Source: Undaria pinnatifida (taxonomy: Eukaryota > Sar > Phaeophyceae > Laminariales > Alariaceae). Taken from it: 64,000 bases of DNA. The notes below the pieces were generated by a model. It had not been told where the DNA came from, ran no database searches, and was given only the letters and a program-made list of their open reading frames with translations. Numbering within the stretch: the first letter of the stretch is position 1; the number at the start of each line of letters is the position of its first letter. The translations under genes and the position numbers were made by a program. The DNA lies in assembly GCA_012845835.1 (NCBI GenBank), contig JABAKD010000022.1:2180944-2244943 (forward strand), given 5' to 3'. Shown here one piece after another: positions 50,241-61,107 of this stretch.

Positions 50241-52285
50241 GGGCAGCCGACTCTACGCATCAACCAGCGCTTGAGACGAGCCTCTACAGGAATAGTCGTA
50301 TGTACGAACCGGGGTATATGTCAATCAATTAAAGACGTTCGACACTCGGGGACGGGATTATGGGAGATCGTGCATCCGCATGCGGAAGAGGCTTTCATGG
50401 CTTGTGTCGGGAACCTTGTTATTTTGTTAGTGCCCGTCAAGTCGTTACTCACGAGAATTGTTTGTTAAAACCGGATTGAATGCCGAATTCACAATATTGC
50501 GCAGATTCTACTGCTGCTGTATAGTCTACACACTGTCAGAAATTCCGATGTATACGATCGTACCTACCTAAAGTTTCTCGATTGTAGGAACGAACGCGGT
50601 TCGTACCGGGAAATACCTGCGACGCACAATTAGGATATATTTTACTCTTCCAGAAGTAAGAGGAGGAACACGGCTTTGTTTGGTGGGATTTGGATCCTCG
50701 GAGTCATTTCGTTTTTTTATATGGAATACCCCACTGAATAACTTCGTCGGGGCATTGTATAACCACCACTGTAAAACACTAAACCATAGGGTCGGAAATC
50801 TAAAATAGAGCTCACTACGACGTACTACGAGCAGGAAAAATAATCATGTATACAGGATGAACAGGCAAACAGGCGTGATCAACCCCGGAGGTTGTTGCCG
50901 GTGAGAGGGCGAATCGATCCCAAACGTACTTCTTGTGCTCGCACCGATGAACAAAGTACGCGAAAGAAAATGTGCTGGTCCACACTACTCCTGAAGGGTC
51001 GACTTTGGTTTTCGCCAAATAAATGGCTACATATACGAGCTTCTACAGGTTTGCACTAACAAATACCAGGCTAATGTGGTGCACGCCCGGGCCAGACATG
51101 TCCAGATGTAATATGCACGAGAAGCGTGATACGACGAAGCCTATCTGCACGTCTCCGAGCACCAATGCCAGCTGAGTTGAGGTATGCGACCTTCGAGAGG
51201 CTGACATGTAACAATATTGTCGACATTTCGGTAGGGGGGATATTACTACCACCAGCTAGTACCCCTTGTTTTCACTACCACCGGGTTTTGACGTTTGCAC
51301 CACTCGCACGAGTAACTGTGTACCTTGCTGAAAAACCTGCTTACGGTGATTGTTTTGGGGCATCATTGTAGAACCCCCATTCCATGGTGTGGATACATTG
51401 TGCAAAATTGAAACAGCGCCATGGATTTAGGCCGCGAACGCACAGGAGAGGCGAGTAACCCCGCGGCGCTACAAAAATAATTCGATAAAAGTGACCGCCT
51501 TACCGTGCGAGTAGCCTTGGGTAGGAATCACGAGGCGGTTCGTGGGGGAGGGGATGAGTTGGGGAGGGGATGAGAACATCAACTGTTCCCTACACGGTGA
51601 ACCAATTGGTTTTAGCGTAGCTTACACCGCCCTCTAACCCGGAGATTTTAGCTGGAGGAATGGGAGGTTGTGGGTTTGTTTGGATCATGGATTGTTTACC
51701 TCCCACCACTAGACGCCCTCGGAGTGTACATAAAAAGTAGTTTTCCGCAGGGATGCAGGAGTTCTCGAGGCGTTTTTCACTACAAAGAGTAAAGGTTGAG
51801 GTAACCGAGCTAGAAACAGATTCGCATTAACGACGTGATATTCTTAGCACGGTGCACCCGACTGCCCTATACGCAACACGTGACAGAGAGGGGATCCACG
51901 AGAGTGTCGTGCTATAGAAGTAGATAAAGAATGGATGGGGGCTGCTACCTCAGCCACCGCTTGCCTGGGGACGAAGACCTTCAATACAGCAATAGCGCAC
52001 TTCAAGATAATATGCCAATGCATGCTCTGCCTGGTAGATGCCAGGTCGGAGTAAGTTCACAGAAGTGCACTCATTATGTACATGTATAGGAAGAGATATG
52101 AGAAGTAGGCATGCCTATTTCGGGGCCTGGGGTGTTTAGAAAAATGAAAAAAAACTCAAATCACTGAAACAATACTCAGATTCCAGGTACCAAGGTAAAA
52201 CTAGCTAAAATGTAGAAACACAACAACATATGTAAAGCACCGTAGTCTACCGAAGAATTCCACTCAAAAATCAATCTCTTACTCT
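50241..52285. other. No gene recognised
   Basis: About 2 kb without a convincing frame or repeat. It precedes the 3' end of the minus-strand Copia remnant, and no LTR could be identified in it. Confidence 0.5.
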
Positions 52286-52289
52286 TAAA

Positions 52290-53583
52290 TCAACTTATAT
52301 TCACGGCAAAATTCCGTTGAAAACGGAACGAATCCTTGCTAACGAGTTTCGTCAAGAAATCGGTGTGCTGGAATTTCGACTGCTCATGAGAGATGTTAAA
52401 CTCTCCCTTCTCGGCAAGATCTTGCAGGAAGCGCTGACGTAAGTCGATGGGCTTTGAGTTAAAGTTGCTTCCCGTCTGAATCGCACCACTGTTATCCTCA
52501 AAAACCTGGGTGCATACGGGTCCCAAAATTGGGCACGAGAAAGCGCTATACGGGTGCAGGAAAATTGCCCATTAAAAACCCTCCGCCGTCGCAACATAGC
52601 CCGCCTCACTCGAGGAGAGTGCGGTGCACTTCTATGCCCTAGAAATCCATTGCATGGCCGCACCCCCGCATATCACGGCTCCACCCGAAACAGAGAGTTC
52701 CGCTTAGTTCTTGTGGGATCATAGGCTGCATCCGCATAAACAATCAGTTCTAGACCACTACCCCTCTGGAGCGTAACACCGTAGCTATGCTCGAGGCATT
52801 AAATTACTCTAAAATCCCTCTCCCGGCCTTCCAGTGTTTCTGCTTGGGAACATGAGCAAACTTCGCCACCGCCCGGGATGTCGGGTTTCGTCTTGTTAGC
52901 AAAAGATACATCAAAGTCCCTACCAGTTCGCGGAATGGCCACACCCCATCAGGCTCACCCTCGTCAACGACCTCAAGAATAAAGTCAATCGGAAGTGGGG
53001 TCTTCCTACCTGCTGGTACGCCAAATCGCCTGACCGTCTTCTCCGTAAACACTTGCGCGAGGTCGTCTTCTCCGCACGACCTTGCCTCGGGAATAGCGGC
53101 AACCAGCATGCCATCGTAGCTCGCCAAGATCAATGATGGGGACAAGGTGGTCCAATTCCTCGCTAAACCAGTCGCGTCCCTCTTTACGGCCTGCCGCACC
53201 TTTGTCATCCACGTGCGCCTCTGCATTAACGGAAACAGACCCTGCCTCGATCAATCTAAAACCATAGGGATCCGCAAGGCTCTGCTCAAAACCAAGACTC
53301 TTCAGATGCGTGACTAGATGTTCGTGCCAAGACCTCGACGCTTGCTTCAGACTGTACATTACTGCAATTAATGCGTGCTACTTTGCCAGATAAAGTTCCA
53401 CGAGCTCTGAGCATACTAATTCAAACCACCTATTTCAGCTTGGCCTGGAAAGACGCCTGTTGTGCATCAAAATGGCATATACCTAACGGTAACTCGCATG
53501 CGGTAGCAGCCGTCAAACGAATGCGAGGCACGGCGGGGTTAGGGAAAAATTCATGTTGCAGCCACAACTCCGGGGCGTTTTAA
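52290..53583 (-). pseudogene. Copia RT and RNase H remnant
   Basis: Pieces in order: AVPRIRLTAATACELPLGIC with HFDAQQA (first RT Asp); YSLKQASRSWHEHL, FEQSLADPYGF and AHVDDKGAAG (active site HVDD, as in the other Copia); WPFRELVGTLMYL; KHWKAGRGIL; and at the end VFEDNSGAI and FQHTDFLTKLVSKDSF of RNase H. Frames change between pieces and several RNase H catalytic segments are missing. Confidence 0.85.
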
Positions 53584-54182
53584 TCCTCTAGCCACCAGTC
53601 GCGCATTCGCCTTCACTACCTCACCGGTTTCATCTGACCTCCACGTGAATGCTCACTTGGCCTATGCCACGTTCCCGTCTTTTGGCTGCTCTGCTACTCT
53701 AACGCTCCTGCCCACTGGAGCCCAGAGAGCTCCTGATCCATCGAATACGACCAATTTGGCTGTACTCCGATTCCATAGCCTCTTAGTTCGTCGCGAGCTC
53801 CGAAAGCTCGCTCGCATGGCATGTTGGCAGGTGCTGGGTGGATTCTGGTCAGCTGACCCCGCAGCAGTCGTCGCCTGGTGGTACGCGCTTGTTCTCGTAC
53901 GTGTCCGTGCCGGTTACAAGAGCTCATTGTCTAGGGAAACCTCGTCGACCTGAAGTTTTTCGGTCCATAGTGGGGATGACGGTGACATCACCTCCGGCGG
54001 CGGCGACACCATCGGGTGCACCGGCGTCATTATCGGCGTCATCATATATCGCACCGTTGCCATAACCCGTGTTGCCGGCAGCACCGGTGGCACCGGCGGC
54101 ACCAGCCGCACATATCTCACGTGCAAATCGGCGTTCCACGCCGCTGATACGGTGGCCGTCCCAGTATCTTGCGCAGCCGCGA

Positions 54183-54718
54183 TTATCGGCACGCGCTCCA
54201 CCCCGCAGGTGACGTCACGCGTGTCGCTCGTTGGGCCAGCCGACGTGAGGGCCTTGACGCAGTACTACGGGTGGTTCTGCCCCTTGTGGAGGTATGACCA
54301 CCGCTCGGCCTTGGAATCCGACTTGTTGGTGCATTGTACACGGCGAAATTCGCGAACCACCGCTCGGCCTTGGAGTCCGACTTGTTGGTGCATTGTACGC
54401 GGCGAAATTCGGGTTGCATGAAAGAGAGGATGTTGGCAGGTGGCAGTCTCTCAAAATAAAGATCGTACGGCGACTTCTTACCTAGTGTGTTGGCCGTGGT
54501 TGCCGTGGTTTTCATGCAAGCACTTATACAAACGGCCGCTTCCACCCTAAATCGGTCAAGTTCCGGGAGTTTCCCGGGCAACAGCCGGGAGCTTCAAGGC
54601 TAAAAGCCATGGCGCCTTCCTGGATCAGGCCGAGCCCGCGCTCGACGACGCCATTGTGCTTCGGCCCGTCGACAGTCGTGTTTATGGCAGACGGTCTTCT
54701 CTCTACAAACCCTCGCAA
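54183..54718 (-). pseudogene. Copia integrase remnant
   Basis: Two frames: one with HNGVVERGLGLIQEGAMA (catalytic Glu region), the next with NTLGKKSPYDLYFERLPP, which matches the post-core integrase motif (K-x-P-Y-E-L). A ~57-bp tandem duplication within it repeats the CTCGGCCTTGGA segment (about 54,304 and 54,363). Confidence 0.75.
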
Positions 54719-55244
54719 ACTTCTTGTTTACGAACTCGATGTCTTTGTCGTTTGGAAGCATTTGACGGCGTCACCGACTCGGTCAGAAATTTCGTCGTTG
54801 CCTCTGCCTCGTCTACTGCAATCGTGCTCGTGAGAGGGTAGATCCATATGCGCGTCGTGCCATCCTTCAACAAGATCAGGTACAGAGCCCCCCCGAGCAG
54901 AAGCTATTTTCCGGGGCCGGCAAGGTCATCGAACACACGCTACATAAGTTGGGCCATCCTGGAGAAGGTCGATATCCTCACCGACGCGCTACTCTTCGCC
55001 TACAAGCACCCACTGTAAGCGAGCAGGGTCCTAGTCAGCTTCACGTGGTGCCGCACGGCCGCCTCGTTTAGACGGCCCTCGTTGGCGTGGACGTTGCGCT
55101 AGTGAAAAACGTTGATGCCCAGCTCCTTAAAATGTCGAGTGTAACGCGGGGGCAGGAGGGTGTGGAGCTCTATCGGGGGATTAGTCCGCCACGGTGCTGA
55201 GGCATTATGCACCTACGGTGGGAAAATGGGGGGGGGGGAACCCG

Positions 55245-55930
55245 ACCACTACTGCAGGATCCATTGCTGCCCCCCCCCCCCGGCATCGGTGGCATGGGTA
55301 TTAGCGCTGGCGTCCTCACCGGCGACACCACCCCGGGCACCGGCGCAGGGGGGTTCAATGGGGGCTACTCTACCGTTACTGAGCGGCCTACCGCTAACAT
55401 GACCACCGGTGGCGGTGGCACGGGTAGTAGCGCCGGCGGCATCACAGGCGGCAACACCACGAGCACCAGCGCACGGGGGGGAGGGTGGCGGGGCTTCGAC
55501 GCGGGAAAAGGAGGGGGGGGAGATGATACTGCTCCTGCAGTGTCTATTGCTGCCCTCACCCCTGGCGACGGTGGCACGGGTATTAGCGCCGGCGTCCTCA
55601 CCGGTTGCTCAACCACAGTCACCGGCTAACAGGGAGAAACAGGGGGTGGTACATGCATTTACGCGGGGGAAAACGCGGGGAATTTCTCTACTGCTCCTGC
55701 AGTGTCTATTGCTGCTCCCACCCCAGGCGACGGGGGCAAGGGTGGTAGCGCCGGTGTCCTCACCTGCGGCATCACCTTAGAAACCGGTGCACGCGTGTTA
55801 CATGGGGGGTGCGCTACCGCTCAGTCAGTTCTACCGTTATGTTGACCCCCGGCGACGGAAACATGGCTTGCAACGCCGGCGTCCTTACCATCGGCGTCAC
55901 CATAGGCACCGTCGCACGGGGGATGGGGGG
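55245..55930. repeat. GC-rich minisatellite in the Copia remnant
   Basis: Irregular repeats around GGTGGCAYGGGTAKTAGCGC and GGCGTCCTCACCGGC, spaced roughly 100-190 bp, with a second word CTGCTCCTGCAGTGTCTATTG repeated at about 55,530 and 55,691. It lies between the protease and integrase remnants, where intact Copia has no such array, so it expanded after the element died. Similar composition occurs at 53,985-54,110. Confidence 0.8.
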
Positions 55931-55947
55931 GGGGGGTAGCTGGGCCG

Positions 55948-56418
55948 TCAACGCCTGCGCGCCAAGTATATGATAATGGGTCGGGGGGGTGAGGTGCGTT
56001 TCTTCTCGTCTGGAGTCTGCTCTGTCCATAGGGAACGTTCGGCGCCCACCCAACAGATGGGAACCTGTTGCATCGAGGGTGGTTGTGTATCGTTCGCCTG
56101 GACAGTATGCAGCGAAAGCAAGTTAACCGGCATGGCAGTAACGAACGATACACTCTCTAGGGTCACAAGTGCGTCTTGTTTGCCGTGAAACGTCAAGTTC
56201 AAACTCCCTACGTACTCTGCTGCTAGGGGGATACCATCGCCATCGTAGAAAATGGCATTCATGGGGGAAGGAGGGCGCAGGTTGTACAGACCATGCTTGG
56301 TCGAGGTCATATGGTTTGTCGCCCCATTATAGGATATCCAACTATCACTATCTCTACCCAACACACTACTCTGACCACGTACCACTAACACACGACCCAT
56401 ACAAAATTGCGCGGTCAA
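55948..56418 (-). pseudogene. Copia protease-region remnant
   Basis: Contains SWISYNGATNHMT, the Copia protease site with the usual Asp-Ser replaced by Tyr-Asn, followed by LAAEYVGSLNLTFHGKQDAL and the conserved VNLLSLHTV. Loss of the catalytic Asp would kill the protease. The frame stays open for 156 codons, longer than most of this remnant. Confidence 0.75.
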
Positions 56419-56454
56419 GTCATGCGACGGCTCGTCGGAGAATGGGTACTGCCG

Positions 56455-56715
56455 TGGCTACTGCTGTTGCTGTTGCTTCTCATAGTGTTGTGGTAGTTGC
56501 TGTTGGTACTGCTGTATCTCGTACTCATACTGCTACGGCCTCTGCTGCTGGTTCTGTTGTACCTCGTTCTGCTGCAGCCGCTGCTGCTCAAGATGCTGCC
56601 CCTCCTCGAGGGATTTGTTTACGGTTGCTGTTGGTACTGCTGTATCTTGTACTGCTGTAGCCGTTGCTGCTCAGGTTGCTGATGTTGCTCGTGGTAATGC
56701 TACTGCTGCTCTGTT
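56455..56715. repeat. TGCTGTTGC/CTGCTG-rich low complexity
   Basis: Imperfect CTG, GTT and TACTGCTG words with long Leu- or Cys-rich spurious frames. Confidence 0.85.
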
Positions 56716-56869
56716 GCGCCCTCTGTTGGGGAGGGGGGGCGGGGCTTGTGAGTACAGGAGTGACAAAGCGTGAAGGTGGCGCTTACTCGAAATGCGCTCC
56801 ACTCCAGAACTGGCTATCTTCTGAGCATTTCTACGGAACGCCGAACGAACGTTCTCATAGCTGAATAAC

Positions 56870-59800
56870 TATTTTTCTTATACATACAAGGGACGCTTGA
56901 GTCTATGAGCTACCTAGGTCAGGGGAACCTTGCCTTACCGGGAAGGTTTCTTGAGCAAAAACTATCTTGGTTCTAGGGGTTATCTTCTCTTCTCAGAATG
57001 TTCTTTTCAGGATAATATTCTTGTGACCGCGAGACCGAAAACCTGCGGGCTATCTTACCGAATATATAGCCCGCTATTCTGAACATCCATTATGTTAGCC
57101 CACCCACCCGGAGTATTCGCATAGGCAGGCCACAAGACGGTTGATGGGTGAAGGAAAAGTTCATCCTTAAAGACCGGGAAAGGGTGGACGAGGATGCGGT
57201 TATTCAAAACAAAAATATGAGAGGTTAGACTATAGATTACCCCGCACCTCGTAATGATACCTAAGATCCACGAATAGGGTCATTCACTAGAGCAAAGCGC
57301 AGAAAGAAAGATCAAGACAGTGATAGAAAAAGACAGAAAGCCCAAAAAGGAGGAAATCGAAGGAGAGAGTAGCCGAAGCTGGGATGAAAGAGGAAGCCAG
57401 AAAATGAAGCGAAGGAAGAAGAGACGGACAGAAACCGCAGCGAAGACAAAAGAGAAAGGCAAAAGGTTTTTACCGAGGCGATTTCTGTGGGACCAGGGAG
57501 TTGCGAACGAGGGGTCGTTTGCTGAATCGAGCCGGGCACTAGAAGGCTAGAAAAGGGAATGGTACTCAAAATTCGAAGGTAAGATGACCGGTAGGTATCA
57601 TGTGTAACCTGTGGCTAAGGTCTGAAGAAAAAGGATAATAGCACGTAAAATGAAGAGGACGCGCAGCTAGATTGCCGCGAGGGTTGCAAAAACAAAGAGC
57701 TGCTAGAAATGTTTGGTGGACCGAACAACGTGGCGCTTTGGGAGGCCTGTTTGCGGTGGGAATACTACTGGGAAATGTAGCAAGATAACTGAACCAATAC
57801 AAACAGGAAAATAAGTCAGGGTCGTCAAAACGGTACGCGAGTAGATTGACCAAATTCGTCCAATTCAACTTAGGTCAGTTCAGCTTGGGATCATACAGTT
57901 AGCATGCCAATTATTGCCTGCAGGGGGCAAAAGGGCGCGTCGTACACCGAAGAAGAACCACAAAAAACACACACAAACACGAAAACCATGTATAAAGGGC
58001 GAGCATAATTACCACCGTGATCGGCAAGTTGACGGGAACCTGAGCTCACAGCTCTCCAGGGAATCAACCCTGGCAGGAACATCATGACTGACAATCTGGC
58101 GGCCTTGAGAGGTGGTAAAGGCTACCGGGACCCCAACACGAAGAAAACGAAAAACGTCTCGGTGAGCTTGCGAGTGTGCAAGGCTACCGGGACATTGCAT
58201 GGAAAAAGATGGAGGAAACACGAATGAGCCTAAACCTCGTCAACCCCACCAGGACTAAGCGGCACTGGCGGCGGTCAGAAAGAAAAACAAGACCGAGCGT
58301 AATACACCCTTAGGCCCAGTATCACCGAGAATCGGTGGAGGGGTTGTGAAGTGCGAACACAAGTATCATCGCCATGTCACCACCACGGTTCGATAGCCTG
58401 AACGAAAGGAGGCAAGCGGAGTCCGAGGTGGTAGGCAGAAAGCAAAAAATTAAACATAAAGAGAGGGTCAAAATATATCAAACACACTCAAGGTACGGCA
58501 CGAGCTCGGCTCAGTAGCCGCCACAGAGTGGGGCAAAGGGAACTGGTGGCGTTCGATAGACATACTCAAAATATTTCAAATCCAATACCTGATACGACCG
58601 CGGTTCGTTTGCCGTCAGGGGGGGGGCAAGTGGATCCGATGGCGGCTAATGAACACACTCAAGAAAAATATATCACGCTGTACCACCACGAGTTGTCAGC
58701 CGCCACGAAGTCGGGCAGGTGGGATCGACGGTGGCGAGGAAAACGATACAAACGCTGGTATGAAAAATGAAGTCGAACGCGGAGATAATACGAGGATCAC
58801 CTCTCTGCAATCCTAAGTACAGCTTTGACGGGAGCTGGCCTCGGCCAGCGCGTCCGATCTACCGTTGCCATCGATTTTTGCAGAAAACTTTGCCGTCGGT
58901 GCGCGGAAGTAAGGCCGATAAAAGTAAGGTATGTTTGGATGAGGTGGCTCCACGGTGGTCAACACGGGCGTAAGAAGTCTGGGTGAGACCACCGGCGGGC
59001 GCAGGAGGTCTATCATCCGATCAAATACTTACATTAAGTGATGCGTCACGGAGAGAAAGAAGAATGCAGTCATATCGTCATCCAATCAGATGAATCTAAA
59101 CAGTGGAACAAAGGTTGGAGCCACACCGTTGTTGAGATATACTTAAAAACTGTATCGAGTGCGGTCACTCGTTCCGCGGCCCCCGCAAAACCTCGGCAAG
59201 ACATGAGGAAATAGGATAATTGCTTGAGACCGTCCCACCCACCCTATAGTATTCTTCTACAAGTTTCGATCATTTTCCGGAATGCTTCAGTGTTGAAGGT
59301 ATCTCAGCCGAGGACACCCTCAGCGCGCGTGGTATGTTAACGAGTGAGGACCTCCTGCCGGCGCAGGAGGCCTGATCAAATCCAATACGCACATAAAGTG
59401 ATAGGTAACGGAGAGAAATATTGCTGCAGAGGGGAAATCCTACGCAATTTCGGTGAAAGTTGAAAGAATAACATAATAATAGTGGAAGGACCACTTCGAT
59501 ATTGGGCCACCTAAAACAAAAAGGCGCCCAGTTTCAACGAGCCGGTATGCGTTTTCAGCTCAAAGCCACATAACGGCCGCAATGCAACGATACGTAGGCG
59601 AACGCACGACAGCTAAACCATATACGCCCTCGTCATGTTGTGTTTTACTTTGATGTTGTTTACGATTGTTCGCAACATGGCTCCAACAGCTGTAGTCGGG
59701 AAGGAAACGGTGTTGCCGCAGAACATCGCAAGAGACTATCTAGAGCTTACTCGTGGAATAGATATAATGATGGAACGCTATATCAGCATGAGACCTCCCC

Positions 59801-60245
59801 GTGCATCACCGTCTTAACGATAGAGTGGCATGGTACACCCGCCTTTCGTCCGTCATTTAGAAATCGGCTTGACCTCCTGATTCCTATATATTCTACCGTT
59901 CGGCAGACGGTTTGAACCATCGAAAAAACTCAATGTGGGGTAAATTTAACCTGTGTCCCGTCTCTCAGTTAGTTGCAGAATGTACGGGGTACCCTGTCCT
60001 CCTCCCGAATAGATTGGTGGGGTGTCGTGCTTTACTCAAAGATTGCTGTAATAAACCCGGTATTTCTTGAAAACCGGGGCGCCTCAAGCAAGTGTCTCGG
60101 TTTCCAGGACATTTCCCCCAACGTTGCCGAATCACCGCTTCGCACAGGTTGTGTCTGAGTTTCCGCGAACGCTCGACGTCCAATTCTCCGTCGAAGTTAT
60201 TCCCCAGACCACAGCCGAATACTTGAATCGACGATCGAATTGTAT
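56870..60245. other. No gene recognised
   Basis: Purine-rich at 57,290-57,460. A diverged direct repeat (GGCGCAGGAGG..TGATCAAAT..ACAT.AAGTGAT..ACGGAGAGAAA) occurs at about 59,000-59,070 and 59,358-59,425. A plus-strand frame at 59,635-59,817 is open but unrecognised. Confidence 0.5.
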
Positions 60246-60250
60246 GAAAC

Positions 60251-60411
60251 GTTTTACCGCGAACAGACCAGGGCTACGGTGGGGGGGTCACTTGTGGGGA
60301 CTCGTTTTACCGCGAGCAGACCAGGGCTACGGTGGGGGGGGTCACTTATGGGGACTCGTTTCACCGCGAACAGACCAGGGCTTCTGTGGGGGGGGTCACT
60401 TATGGGGACTA
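60251..60411 (+). repeat. 53-54-bp tandem repeat, three units
   Basis: Units start GTTTTACCGCGAACAGACCA at 60,251, 60,304 and 60,358 and each contains a run of seven or eight G and GGGGACT. Confidence 0.95.
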
Positions 60412-60659
60412 TTCTTATTAATAGTCCAAGGATACTGCAGTTGCTCGGGGTCACCCACGCGAGTAGCCCCCCCTGTCCCTTTGCGGTCTTACGCTTTGGT
60501 GCCGTTTAAGTTTAAGTTTCACGAAATGGATCCGGAATGAATCCGCGTTAGAATAGTCAGCCGGGATTCGCTTAACAATCGCCCACAGTCGTTTTGATCC
60601 GCGAGCGAGCAACGGAGTCAGGTGATAACCTGGCAATGAAAAGCGGGATACCTCCCCCG

Positions 60660-60745
60660 CCGTCCATAGCCTTGGGGTACATTGTATATACTATGTAGTA
60701 TGTACAGTATATACTATATACTATATACTATATATTAATATAGTA
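60660..60745. repeat. TATACTA-type AT-rich repeat
   Basis: TATATACTA words in both orientations, able to fold. It overlaps the stop codon of the candidate exon that follows on the minus strand. Confidence 0.85.
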
Positions 60746-60906
60746 TGTATTGCTGTTCTTCCGCCTTGTACACGTCGTCGGGCAAGTATGGATGGTTCCT
60801 TTCAAACAAATCCACCAAGAAAATCTCCCCATCCATTGTAATATACTGCCGCATTTCCGCAGTATGGCTTCGTCGGCCCCATAAAACAGCACGCGATATA
60901 CAAACC
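60735..60906 (-). CDS. Candidate extra exon of the 61-63 kb gene
   Basis: After an acceptor (CTCTTTAG) one frame reads HTAEMRQYITMDGEIFLVDL, then FERNHPYLPDDVYKAEEQQY, to TAA at 60735-60737. It would join in frame to a weak GTGTCG donor (61,135) in the exon to its right. Against it: a second frame through the first half (SFDLYSLGFVYRVLFYGADE) also looks protein-like, so a frameshifted remnant is possible. Family not recognised. Confidence 0.3.
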
Positions 60907-61107
60907 CTAAAGAGTACAAATCGAAAGAAGTATAATTATAGCGCGGGCAATTAGCCCTCCCTCCCCATGCGAACGCCCGAATAGATACGCTAACTGTTAT
61001 GTAGAGCCTAGTATTAAACCTCGAGCGCAAACCAGTCAGTCTCTTCGGCGCACCGTATGACGCTACTCATCGACCGACCGCCCGACCGTAAGGCAGACAC
61101 ATTCTTT

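Larger units (their letters stand above)
52290..56420 (-). mobile_element. Decayed Copia retrotransposon, minus strand
   Basis: Reading right to left: a protease-region frame (56418-55948), a long minisatellite, integrase pieces (54,718-54,183), RT pieces (53,583-52,804) and an RNase H tail (52,526-52,290). Wording such as HNGVVERGLGLIQEGAMA parallels NGVAERGLGLIEEAAMAA of the intact Copia at 19-25 kb, so both belong to one lineage. Many stops, frameshifts and gaps; no LTRs were found on either side. It is much older than the other element. Confidence 0.85.

Noticed and set aside
60728-61030. 100-codon minus frame (SFDLYSLGFVYRVLFYGADE...) as a stand-alone gene
   Set aside because: Its second half turns into implausible Trp/Cys-rich sequence while another frame becomes protein-like. 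At best it is a shifted remnant.
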